This document shows positions 1-6,270 of a stretch of DNA of 7,735 nt, in pieces. The position numbers were made by a program, and so were the translations under genes. The stretch's first letter is position 1, and each line of letters begins with the position of its first letter. The notes under the pieces are model-generated. The model saw only the letters and a program-made list of their open reading frames with translations. It was not told where the DNA came from and ran no database searches. The stretch comes from a bacterium (GTDB lineage Bacteria > CBDUZB01 > JAGLHV01), in NCBI GenBank assembly GCA_023143305.1, contig JAGLHV010000047.1, forward strand, positions 1 through 7,735. The letters run 5' to 3'.

Positions 1-116
1 ACTTCCATCCCCTCTTGCCCTTTGGCTAATATCTCAGAAATTTTATCCGGTGATAACGGTTTCTCGGAAAAAAACAATAAACATTCAATAATTTTTTTAA
101 TATTAATAATACTCAT
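1..116 (-). CDS. scpB: Segregation and condensation protein ScpB, N-terminal part (cut by window edge)
   Basis: Only the first 38 codons are in the window; the frame stays open to base 1. The peptide begins M-S-I-I-N-I-K-K-I-I-E-C-L-L-F-F and continues S-E-K-P-L-S-P-D-K-I-S-E-I-L. This matches the usual ScpB opening, an amphipathic helix ending in LLF, then xxEPLSxxxIAEIL, the start of the first winged-helix domain. ScpB dimerises and binds the middle of ScpA to form the kleisin subcomplex that bridges SMC heads in chromosome condensation and segregation. The start ATG (114-116) overlaps the TGA stop of scpA (113-115) in an ATGA arrangement, so translation is probably coupled. The identification rests on this short N-terminus plus its position behind scpA, which is the normal order. 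The rest of the gene lies outside. Confidence 0.85.
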   Translation of the reverse strand, partial: MSIINIKKIIECLLFFSEKPLSPDKISEILAKGQEGME

Positions 117-946
117 ACCGCTCCTTCACTCTCCACACCAGAAACCGATAGACTGTAATCGATTTTGTTTTTTACCAATGGTTCCACCATTTGTTCTTCT
201 TTTTCTATTATTTCTTCTTCTACTTCTTCTTTTATTTTTTCTAAACCGCTGTCCCCTTTATAAATTCTTATATTACCAAACAAACTTTCCTGCCGTGCAA
301 AAACCTTTTTCATTTTAATCAATTCCAAAAGAGCTAATAAAGTAACTATCATCTCTCGCCTGGTTACAGATTTATTAAAAATTTCAAAAAAAGAAATATA
401 TTTATTTCCCTGAATTTTATATAAAATATCCTGCATTTTATCTTCGATTTTTATTTCTTCATCAATAATTTCTTTTGCTTCTTCCTGTGCAGTAGATGAA
501 AAAACTTTCTTAACAGTATCTAAAAGATCAAACAAAGAAACCTCTAATAAATATTCCCCCTCTAAAGAAACAGGGGTTTCCCTGTAAAAAATATCCCGCT
601 GATATAATTCTTTCTCTTCCAGAACTTTAGCTACTTCTTTAAATTTTTTATATTCTATCAGTCGTTCTATTAATTTTTTACGGGGATCTTCCATCTCTTC
701 TTCCCCATCTTTCCCTAAAGAAGGAAGTAACATTTTAGACTTTATCTGAATTAGCGTTGCCGCCATTACCAAAAAATCGCCGGTAACTTCCAGGTTTAAT
801 AATTTCATCATCTTTAGATACTCCAGATATTCAGTGGTAATTTGTGAAATAGAAATGTCATAAACATCCAAATCATTCTTCTTGATCAAGAATAAAAGCA
901 AATCAAGAGGACCCTCAAATGTCTCCAATTTAACCTGATAAGTCAT
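113..946 (-). CDS. scpA: Segregation and condensation protein ScpA (kleisin)
   Basis: This 277-residue protein is the kleisin subunit that links SMC heads and carries ScpB in chromosome condensation. The N-terminus is diagnostic: Y-Q-V-K-L-E-T-F-E-G-P-L-D-L-L-L-F-L-I at residues 3-21, then a helical domain with the D-I-S-I-S-Q-I-T-x-E-Y-L run (30-41) and the F-L-V-M-A-A-T-L-I-Q-I-K-S-K-M-L-L-P segment (58-75). An acidic, charged linker follows, and a C-terminal winged helix lies at about 165-230 (V-T-R-R-E-M-I-V-T-L-L-A-L-L-E-L). The last 45 or so residues (231-277) form a glutamate-rich extension beyond the usual end of the domain; ScpA proteins often run 240-260 residues. The start is supported by a strong Shine-Dalgarno (GGGGGAGGA, about 950-957) a few bases before ATG. 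The gene sits 89 nt after trpS and overlaps scpB by 4 nt. Confidence 0.95.
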   Translation of the reverse strand: MTYQVKLETFEGPLDLLLFLIKKNDLDVYDISISQITTEYLEYLKMMKLLNLEVTGDFLVMAATLIQIKSKMLLPSLGKDGEEEMEDPRKKLIERLIEYKKFKEVAKVLEEKELYQRDIFYRETPVSLEGEYLLEVSLFDLLDTVKKVFSSTAQEEAKEIIDEEIKIEDKMQDILYKIQGNKYISFFEIFNKSVTRREMIVTLLALLELIKMKKVFARQESLFGNIRIYKGDSGLEKIKEEVEEEIIEKEEQMVEPLVKNKIDYSLSVSGVESEGAV

Positions 947-972
947 AACTCCTCCCCCTTTTTACAGTAATG

Positions 973-1001
973 ATAATAATATTTAACATTTTCCAACACA
1001 A
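973..1001 (-). promoter_or_regulatory. Possible weak internal promoter before scpA
   Basis: In the 89-nt gap between trpS and scpA the minus strand reads TTGTGT (996-1001), a 17-nt spacer, then TATTAT (973-978). The -10 box matches consensus at five of six bases but the -35 box at only three. It could give scpAB some expression independent of the operon. The region is very AT-rich, so chance matches are likely. Confidence 0.22.
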
Positions 1002-1035
1002 ACAAATTGCCATCTAACTCCCAATAAATCAAGCA

Positions 1036-2022
1036 TTAAATCCGCATTATTTTTTTTACTTCTTCCATTGTAGAATAAGCAATTTCCCTTGCTTTTTCCC
1101 CGGATTTTTTTAAAATAGATTGTATAGGATACTTTTCTACTTCTTTTCTTTTTTTATAAATAGGTTCCATTTTGGTCAATATAGCCTCTGTCAATTTCTT
1201 TTTGCAGGCAACACATCCAATTTCTCCCTGTTTACACTCACCCGTTAAATCCTCTAATAGGGAAGAAGAAGAAGTATATACTTTATGCAAACCATACACA
1301 CTACAAATATCCGGATGACCCGGATCGTTTATTTTTATTCTTGCCGGGTCTGTTATCATTTTTTTTATTTTCTTAGTTATTATTTCCGGTGAATCTGAAA
1401 TATAAATGCAATTATTATAACTTTTACTCATTTTTCTTCCATCTATACCCGGTAATTTAGGACAATGGGTAAGTAAAGAACGCGGTTCTAAAAAAACTTG
1501 TTTTGAAGGCTTATATATAAAATTAAATCTTCGTACAATTTCCCTGGTCAATTCCAGATGAGGCAACTGGTCTTCTCCTACAGGAACAGCATCTGCTTGA
1601 TAAAGAAGAATATCTGCCGCTTGTAAAACAGGATATCCTAAAAACCCATAAGTAGAAATATCTCTGTCTTTCAATTGCTGTAACTGTTCTTTATACGTGG
1701 GACATCTTTCCAGCCAGGATAAAGGAACTATCATCGAAAGTAAAAGATGTAATTGGGCATGTTGGGAAACATCCGATTGCACAAACATACAACATTTATC
1801 CGGATCCAAACCACAAGACAACCAGTCAATGACCATTTCCTTTATATTATTTTTTACTCCGGATGTATCCTGATAATCGGTAGTTAAACTATGAAAATCA
1901 GCAACTTCATAATAGCACTCATACTCATCTTGCAGTTTAACCCAATTAGACAAAACACCTTCTGCATGCCCCAGATGTAATTTTCCCGAGGGGCGCATCC
2001 CACTCAAAATTCTTTTCTTCAC
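1036..2022 (-). CDS. trpS: Tryptophanyl-tRNA synthetase, with a cysteine motif of the iron-sulfur type
   Basis: This class I aminoacyl-tRNA synthetase charges tRNA-Trp with tryptophan in the cytoplasm. From the GTG start it has 328 residues, typical of bacterial TrpRS. Visible signatures are P-S-G-K-L-H-L-G-H at 11-19 (the HIGH motif), A-A-D-I-L-L-Y at 135-141 (tryptophan pocket), G-E-D-Q at 149-152 and K-M-S-K-S at 197-201. Four cysteines at 240, 263, 270 and 273 have the exact spacing C-x22-C-x6-C-x2-C, the pattern described for the [4Fe-4S] TrpRS of Thermotoga maritima, where the cluster sits near the anticodon-binding region. The frame is open upstream to an ATG at 2085, and another ATG lies at 2037, but both overlap the protease gene. 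I chose GTG at 2020-2022 because the protein then begins (M)-K-K-R-I-L-S-G-M-R-P-S-G as in the family, lies 2 nt after the protease stop and has GGGG 9 nt upstream. Confidence 0.95.
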   Translation of the reverse strand: MKKRILSGMRPSGKLHLGHAEGVLSNWVKLQDEYECYYEVADFHSLTTDYQDTSGVKNNIKEMVIDWLSCGLDPDKCCMFVQSDVSQHAQLHLLLSMIVPLSWLERCPTYKEQLQQLKDRDISTYGFLGYPVLQAADILLYQADAVPVGEDQLPHLELTREIVRRFNFIYKPSKQVFLEPRSLLTHCPKLPGIDGRKMSKSYNNCIYISDSPEIITKKIKKMITDPARIKINDPGHPDICSVYGLHKVYTSSSSLLEDLTGECKQGEIGCVACKKKLTEAILTKMEPIYKKRKEVEKYPIQSILKKSGEKAREIAYSTMEEVKKIMRI

Positions 2023-2024
2023 TA

Positions 2025-2651
2025 TTATATACCCCATAGTAAAAGGCGATAAATACCCAATACAAACATAATCAAAAACTGCCAAAAAACGTTAATAAAT
2101 AAAATAACCAGTATTATACCGAACATTCCAATATTTTCTACCCGATAGGCATACTGCCTGGGTAAAATAGCAATTAATATTTTTGAACCATCTAAAGGAG
2201 GAATAGGAATTAAATTAAACATTCCCAACAACAAATTCAAAAAAACACTAAATTCAAAAATAGCGGATAATAACCCTCCGTACACTCCAATTATTTTCAT
2301 TACCCATACCAATAAAGCAAACACAACTGCTAAAACAAAATTAGAACCCGGACCGGCTAAACTTACTTTGATTATATCTTTATAAGGATTTCGAAAATTA
2401 TAGGGATTAATCGGTACCGGCTTTGCTCCCCCTATCGCAAACCCTAAAGTAAAATAAAAGAAAATAGGCATTAAAATAGTCATAAACGGATCAATATGGG
2501 CTAAAGGATTTAAAGTTAACCGGCCTGAATGTTTTGCCGTACTATCACCGCATAAATAAGCCATCCATCCATGTGCATATTCATGAATAACTACTGCAAA
2601 AAGCAAAACAACTAAGGTTATGGGCATAGGAATATGTGGAGGATATAACAT
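2025..2651 (-). CDS. Site-2 protease family protein (M50 intramembrane zinc metalloprotease)
   Basis: A 208-residue polytopic membrane protein of the short M50 type, without PDZ domains. The zinc motif H-E-x-x-H is at residues 23-27 (V-I-H-E-Y-A-H-G) in the first membrane helix, with the catalytic glutamate at 24. The third metal ligand is in N-L-I-P-I-P-P-L-D-G at 146-155 (D154). The conserved G-x-A-K-P-V-P-I-N-P stretch is at about 75-83 and A-G-P-G-S-N-F at 99-105. About five or six hydrophobic helices are visible. The family cleaves substrates within the membrane; in this short subfamily the substrate is generally unknown, so no sigma-factor pathway should be assumed. The ATG has a GAGGG site (about 2660-2664) upstream. 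It begins 44 nt after the nucleotidyltransferase gene and ends 2 nt before trpS, so it is part of the same operon. RseP-type proteases are longer and carry PDZ domains. Confidence 0.92.
   Translation of the reverse strand: MLYPPHIPMPITLVVLLFAVVIHEYAHGWMAYLCGDSTAKHSGRLTLNPLAHIDPFMTILMPIFFYFTLGFAIGGAKPVPINPYNFRNPYKDIIKVSLAGPGSNFVLAVVFALLVWVMKIIGVYGGLLSAIFEFSVFLNLLLGMFNLIPIPPLDGSKILIAILPRQYAYRVENIGMFGIILVILFINVFWQFLIMFVLGIYRLLLWGI
2032..2035 (-). promoter_or_regulatory. Ribosome-binding site supporting the GTG start of trpS
   Basis: On the minus strand GGGG lies 9 nt before the GTG at 2020-2022, inside the last codons of the protease gene. No purine-rich site precedes the ATG at 2035-2037. The match is short, so this supports the start choice but does not prove it. 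Confidence 0.4.
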
Positions 2652-2695
2652 TGTCTTTTCCCTCTTTAAAAGTTATAGATTGAGTACTAATTTTA

Positions 2696-5167
2696 TCACT
2701 CTTTAGGAAAATTGTCAATCACAAACTTAAGCTCTTCTTCCCGTGTTTCTATTATTTTATCTAATTTAGCATTTAAAAGTTCTTTTTTTATTTCTCTAAA
2801 AATTTTTCCTTCCCGGAAACCTATTCCTTTTAAATCATCCCCGGTAATGAAAATCTTTACCTGCCGCATTTTAGTTAAATAATCAGAAATTCTTTTTTTG
2901 ATCAAAATATCTGTTGATTGAATCATAGCCAATAAAATTATCTCATTGGGAATTTGGTGTAAAATATGGTAAATGTTTCTAGGCTTAATTTTTTCTTTTT
3001 CCTTCAGCTGCTCTTTAATTTTCAAAACTGTTTCCTTTGCCATCGAAACACATTTTGTCCATTTTTTATTAAACTTTAGTTCTTTACAAACCTGCATAGT
3101 ATCGGAAAAATTCAAATCCTGCACTAAAATAAGAAAATAAATAAGCCATTTTTCAATTGTATCTTCGATTAAAGGTAAAGTAAAAAGAAAAAGAATATCT
3201 TTCACTTTTCTAAAATCATTCCATATCTTTTTTGTCATTTTAATTTCAGGATAAATAGACCCCAGTATTTTAAATTCGGCCATACGTTTAATTGCTTTCC
3301 ATGGAGCACATTCATTTAAAATAGCAATAATTTCTTCCCTTATTCTTTCCTTGCTTACCTGTTTTAAAAAATTGTTTTTTACTGCCCACCTTAAAAAATA
3401 TTGGGTATTTTCATCCATACAAAAATCATATCTTTGTTCAAACCGAATAGCCCTGAAAATACGGGTAGGATCTTCGATAAAACTTAAATTATAAAGTGTT
3501 CTGACTACCCCTCTTTTAACGTCGTCTTCTCCTCCGAAAAAATCAACTAAAAAACCAAACCTTTTACTATTAAGTCTTACTGCTATAGCATTAACAGTAA
3601 AATCCCGTCGAAATAAATCCTCTTTAAGCAATCCGGGTTTAACCCCGGGAAGTGCTCCCGGATATTCATATATTTCCCTGCGAGCCATAGCAATATCAAT
3701 TTTTAAATCATTACCCACATCAATCGTTGCTGTAGAAAATTTAGAATGAACAATAACTTTTCTTTTTAAAAATTTCGCCAAACGACGAGCAAAAATAATA
3801 GCCTTCCCTTCTACAACAACATCTATATCCAGGTTTTCTACATTTAAAAACAAATCCCGGACAAATCCTCCCACAATGTAAACAGGACAATTCATCTTAT
3901 CTCCAATTTGTCCTATTTTTTTTAAAAGATTTTCAATGCGCCGGGGTAATTTCTTTTTTATTAACCCTTTGATATTTTTTCTTGTTTGTTCTTTTTTTTC
4001 CGGTTTTAAAAATGATTTAGTTAAAAGAACCTTTTCCTTTTTGCGTGACATAAAAGTAGCTACAGAAAAATTTACCAGACCAAACGCTTTTGCTTTTTCT
4101 ACATCTTTACGGGAAATTGTACCTACTATTTTATTTTTTTTACTTACCCGGAAAAAATCATTCTCTGTTTTTAAAAAAACTTGTTCAACTTCAAAAATTT
4201 TCATTTCCTCTGATATTTCTTTAATTGCCGAAAAATCTTTTTTTCTTGTCTTTATCTTTTCCTTAACGATTTTTAATAATTTCTTTTTCACCAAGGGTAA
4301 CTGAGCAGGCGATATAGTAGCTGAGGCAGCAGTTTCATGCCCCCCTCCTCCAAAAAAACGCATTACTTCACCTACATTAACTATACCTTTTTGCTGAGCA
4401 CGAGCAATTAAATGCACCCGCTCTTTAATTTTAATTAAAACAAATAAAACATCTATATTTTCAATATCCCTTAATTTGTGCACTATTATGGATAAGTCAT
4501 CTTTAAAAGAAGGCAGGGAAACAGAGGTGATGGTAATTTTTATGTTGTCTATTATTATATCCTCAAGTGAATGGAGTAATTTCTCCAAAAGTTTTATTTG
4601 CAGAGGACTTAATCCCTGATGAATAAATTTAGAGATTATATTTAAATCCGCTCCCAGGGCAAGAAGGAAAGAAACAGCTTTTAAATCAGCAGCAGTGGTA
4701 GTGGCAAAAGTAAAACATCCTGTATCTTCATAAATTCCCAGAGCAAATAAAGTAGCCTCTTGAGAAGTCAATTTTATTTTCTTTTCTCTTATTTTTTCTA
4801 CTAATAAGGTCGTAGTAGCCCCTTCAATATTTCCCAGACTGACTTTCCCCTTTAAATCTTTTTCCGTACGAGGATGATGGTCATAAAGATGAATAGTTAA
4901 ATTAACATTGTCCAGCACTTCTCTCGACCGTCCAATTCGATGAGATAAGCGGGTATCAACAACAATAAGCCGGGTTACTTTTGCAAAATTAATTTCTTTT
5001 TCTTTTTTAAAATCAAATTGTTCCTTATTTTGCTTTAAATAATGACGGACATTTTGCTCCAAAGACGAGGGTAAAACTATTTGTGCTTTAGGATAAAGTT
5101 TTTTAACGGCCACTAATGAAGCCAAAGCATCAAAATCAGCCATAATATGAGTAACAATTATATCCAT
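2696..5167 (-). CDS. DHH phosphoesterase / CBS remnant / tRNA nucleotidyltransferase (CCA- or A-adding) fusion
   Basis: An 823-residue multidomain protein. Residues 1-305 are a DHH/DHHA1 phosphoesterase: A-D-F-D-A-L-A-S at 10-17, D71 (V-D-T-R-L-S-H-R), D-H-H at 96-98, Y-E-D-T-G at 146-150 and G-G-G-G-H-E-T-A-A at 273-281. Residues 320-400 hold one partial CBS-like unit (I-V-G-T-I-S-R-K-D-V-E-K-A at 347-359, F-M-S-R-K at 372-376). From about 410 it is a class II nucleotidyltransferase of the poly(A) polymerase family: G-G-F-V-R-D at 433-438, D447/D449 (L-D-I-D-V-V-V-E-G), R-R-D-F-T-V-N-A at 520-527 and D-P-T-R-I-F-R-A-I-R-F at 566-576, then a long helical tail. The C-terminal half should build or repair the 3' CCA of tRNA. 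A-adding and CCA-adding types cannot be told apart here. The start is the ATG at 5165-5167, with AGGG 5 nt upstream, giving the usual M-D-I-I-V-T-H opening. An in-frame TTG at 5186-5188 would add seven residues. Confidence 0.93.
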   Translation of the reverse strand: MDIIVTHIMADFDALASLVAVKKLYPKAQIVLPSSLEQNVRHYLKQNKEQFDFKKEKEINFAKVTRLIVVDTRLSHRIGRSREVLDNVNLTIHLYDHHPRTEKDLKGKVSLGNIEGATTTLLVEKIREKKIKLTSQEATLFALGIYEDTGCFTFATTTAADLKAVSFLLALGADLNIISKFIHQGLSPLQIKLLEKLLHSLEDIIIDNIKITITSVSLPSFKDDLSIIVHKLRDIENIDVLFVLIKIKERVHLIARAQQKGIVNVGEVMRFFGGGGHETAASATISPAQLPLVKKKLLKIVKEKIKTRKKDFSAIKEISEEMKIFEVEQVFLKTENDFFRVSKKNKIVGTISRKDVEKAKAFGLVNFSVATFMSRKKEKVLLTKSFLKPEKKEQTRKNIKGLIKKKLPRRIENLLKKIGQIGDKMNCPVYIVGGFVRDLFLNVENLDIDVVVEGKAIIFARRLAKFLKRKVIVHSKFSTATIDVGNDLKIDIAMARREIYEYPGALPGVKPGLLKEDLFRRDFTVNAIAVRLNSKRFGFLVDFFGGEDDVKRGVVRTLYNLSFIEDPTRIFRAIRFEQRYDFCMDENTQYFLRWAVKNNFLKQVSKERIREEIIAILNECAPWKAIKRMAEFKILGSIYPEIKMTKKIWNDFRKVKDILFLFTLPLIEDTIEKWLIYFLILVQDLNFSDTMQVCKELKFNKKWTKCVSMAKETVLKIKEQLKEKEKIKPRNIYHILHQIPNEIILLAMIQSTDILIKKRISDYLTKMRQVKIFITGDDLKGIGFREGKIFREIKKELLNAKLDKIIETREEELKFVIDNFPKE

Positions 5168-5172
5168 AAAAA

Positions 5173-5176
5173 CCCT
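5173..5176 (-). promoter_or_regulatory. Ribosome-binding site deciding the start of the DHH/nucleotidyltransferase gene
   Basis: AGGG on the minus strand is separated by TTTTT from the ATG at 5165-5167. The upstream TTG at 5186-5188 falls next to the leader hairpin and has no such site. The site can also pair with the 3' arm of the hairpin at 5191-5221, as described there. Confidence 0.5.
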
Positions 5177-5190
5177 GTTTATATTCAATT

Positions 5191-5221
5191 TAGGGTCTAC
5201 TGAAAAATTCAGCAGACCCTA
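5191..5221 (-). promoter_or_regulatory. Leader hairpin before the DHH/nucleotidyltransferase gene, possible RBS switch
   Basis: An inverted repeat with arms AGGGTCT and AGACCCT as its outer part. In minus-strand RNA all 14 pairs form, position 5213/5199 being a G-U wobble, around a UUU loop. In plus-strand RNA the same position would be an A-C mismatch, which favours transcription from the minus strand. It lies between the promoter at 5235-5263 and the start codon. No U-run follows it on the minus strand (AAATTGAAT comes next), so it is not a canonical terminator of the V4R operon. Its 3' arm AGACCCU can pair instead with the ribosome-binding region AGGGUUU (5170-5176), seven pairs with one G-U, across a 15-nt loop. 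I infer a possible translational control element; mRNA stabilisation is the simpler alternative. Confidence 0.5.
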
Positions 5222-5234
5222 TTTATTTAATTTT

Positions 5235-5263
5235 AGTTTAAATTATTTTGTACTAAAAGTCAA
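5235..5263 (-). promoter_or_regulatory. Sigma-70-type promoter for the housekeeping operon
   Basis: On the minus strand TTGACT (5258-5263) and TAAACT (5235-5240) are separated by exactly 17 nt; the -35 box matches consensus at five of six bases and the -10 box at four. Transcription would begin near 5228, giving a leader of about 60 nt that contains the hairpin at 5191-5221. It lies in the 139-nt gap between the V4R gene and the DHH/nucleotidyltransferase gene, where an operon promoter is expected. Confidence 0.55.
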
Positions 5264-5306
5264 CCCATAAATAACCTGCCTTTCTCCTCGGTTTTTTGCA
5301 ATAATT

Positions 5307-5831
5307 TTATTCCTTGACAGTTGCCTCAAACTCACAAACATTATCCCCGTTTGCACAGCATTTTACTTCAACCACTGCTACCTCTTTTTTAAGGAAAAAC
5401 TTTAAAATACCCGCGACTAACCCCCCTTCAAAATAACAAATATGCATACCTATATTAGGAGTACCAACACAGGTAACACATTCTTCTATGTCCACCACTA
5501 TCTTTCCCTTTTCTAAGTCAGCACTTACTACTTTGAGTATTCCCACTTTAAGATTAATTAAAATTTCTCTTAATTTTGTCACATATTCATTCAAATCGTC
5601 AATTCCACTCAAAAAAGCTTTTCCCAGTTCTCCCCCTACGGCTTTACCTACTAAATATATGTTTTCATTTGCTTTGGCCTGATTTTCTTCTTCTTTTCCC
5701 ATTCCTAATTGAGCAAGGATTAAATTTTCCATAGAAAAGCGTAAAATCCTAAACAGTTCTATACCGACAGTAGGCCCTAAAATGACTCTTTTGCTTACAT
5801 CACCAACAACACTAATTTTAAATTCCGGCAT
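5307..5831 (-). CDS. V4R-domain protein with conserved cysteines
   Basis: A 174-residue soluble protein. The C-terminal part (about 95-172) looks like a V4R (4-vinyl reductase) domain, a small-molecule-binding fold related to that in Bch J-type proteins and in some signalling regulators. Diagnostic stretches are E-E-C-V-T-C-V-G-T-P-N-I-G at 116-128, I-C-Y-F-E-G-G-L-V-A-G at 131-141 and V-K-C-C-A-N-G-D-N-V-C-E-F-E at 156-169. Cysteines lie at 118, 121, 132, 158, 159 and 166; several are typical of the family and could hold a metal or react with a ligand. The N-terminal 95 residues are mostly helical, with no output domain, so it may be a stand-alone sensor or carrier. An AGGAGG site (about 5838-5843) precedes the ATG. 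It starts 18 nt after the 75-aa gene, so the two are surely co-transcribed. The V4R call is confident; the ligand and role are not known. Confidence 0.85.
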   Translation of the reverse strand: MPEFKISVVGDVSKRVILGPTVGIELFRILRFSMENLILAQLGMGKEEENQAKANENIYLVGKAVGGELGKAFLSGIDDLNEYVTKLREILINLKVGILKVVSADLEKGKIVVDIEECVTCVGTPNIGMHICYFEGGLVAGILKFFLKKEVAVVEVKCCANGDNVCEFEATVKE

Positions 5832-5849
5832 TATATGCCTCCTTTTTAT

Positions 5850-6077
5850 TTATTTTCTTAATATTAACCGCGCTTTAATATTCCTGGCTACTAACTCACA
5901 AAAACCCCCAAAACCAATCATTCTTTCTAATATTTTATGCATTTCTTCTACAGAATAATCATTTTTTTCAATAAGGCCGCATTCGCTAATTGCTTGTTTT
6001 ATAACACCTTCTAAAACATCGTTCCTTAAAAATCTTCCTAACTTTTTTTTAACGAAACTTAATTCACAAAGGTCCAT
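5850..6077 (-). CDS. Small protein of unknown function, co-transcribed with the V4R gene
   Basis: A 75-residue protein I do not recognise. It appears all-helical, with three likely helices at about 6-32 (F-V-K-K-K-L-G-R-F-L), 43-55 (V-E-E-M-H-K-I-L-E-R-M-I) and 58-72, separated by a turn around N-D-Y and a G-F-G-G-F loop at 55-59. It is basic at the C-terminus (I-K-A-R-L-I-L-R-K), has cysteines at 4, 33 and 60, and no signal peptide or membrane helix. The ATG has AAAGGGG a few bases upstream (around 6084-6091), a good ribosome-binding site. It is the first gene after the promoter at 6195-6223 and is followed 18 nt later by the V4R gene, so a function with that protein is the simplest guess. 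The good RBS, codon use and tight spacing make it a real gene. Confidence 0.8.
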   Translation of the reverse strand: MDLCELSFVKKKLGRFLRNDVLEGVIKQAISECGLIEKNDYSVEEMHKILERMIGFGGFCELVARNIKARLILRK

Positions 6078-6162
6078 TCAAATCACCCCTTTCTGTTCTT
6101 TAACTTAATAAAAATTTATTTCCCTATTGATAAAACAATTAATTAAACCTTAATTCTTTAAC

Positions 6163-6235
6163 CTTCTTTTTTAAACCGGATTAATACAAATATTATTTTA
6201 CAAGTTTAATAAATTATTATCAACTTCTTTTTTAA
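6163..6235. repeat. 12-nt direct repeat flanking the V4R operon promoter
   Basis: The minus-strand 12-mer TTAAAAAAGAAG occurs at 6224-6235, touching the -35 box, and again at 6163-6174, just downstream of the expected start site. The copies are 61 nt apart, about six helical turns. The sequence is simple and A-rich, so chance is a serious alternative. Confidence 0.3.
6195..6223 (-). promoter_or_regulatory. Sigma-70-type promoter for the small-protein/V4R operon
   Basis: The minus strand has TTGATA (6218-6223), a spacer of exactly 17 nt and TAAAAT (6195-6200). Boxes match consensus at four and five of six bases. Transcription would begin near 6188, leaving a leader of about 110 nt before the ATG at 6077. 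It is the best promoter-like site in this intergenic region and lies downstream of the preceding terminator, as expected for an independent unit. Confidence 0.55.
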
Positions 6236-6270
6236 TTTTTTTTTCAGGATTTCTTTTACGCTTATTTTTT

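Noticed and set aside
22..318. Open plus-strand frame with a long leucine/phenylalanine run, resembling a membrane protein
   Set aside because: It is the antisense of the glutamate/lysine-rich end of scpA and the start of scpB; the hydrophobic run only mirrors GAA/GAG codons.
2023..2085. Longer trpS start at the ATG at 2085 or the ATG at 2037
   Set aside because: Both overlap the protease gene and add residues before the normal K-K-R-I-L-S-G start of the family, without a ribosome-binding site.
3936..4304. Plus-strand frame of 122 codons
   Set aside because: It lies wholly inside the DHH/nucleotidyltransferase gene on the other strand and has no recognisable domain; lysine codons read backwards give its Phe/Leu-rich sequence.
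5168..5188. TTG start seven codons upstream for the DHH/nucleotidyltransferase gene
   Set aside because: The ATG at 5167 has AGGG at good spacing and gives the usual family N-terminus; the TTG has no site.
5191..5221. Hairpin as intrinsic terminator of the V4R operon
   Set aside because: No U-run follows on the minus strand, and a promoter lies upstream of it, so a leader element is more likely. A rho-independent stop without a U-run cannot be fully excluded.
5488..5682. Plus-strand frame of 64 codons
   Set aside because: It is antisense within the V4R gene, whose conserved cysteine motifs show which strand codes.
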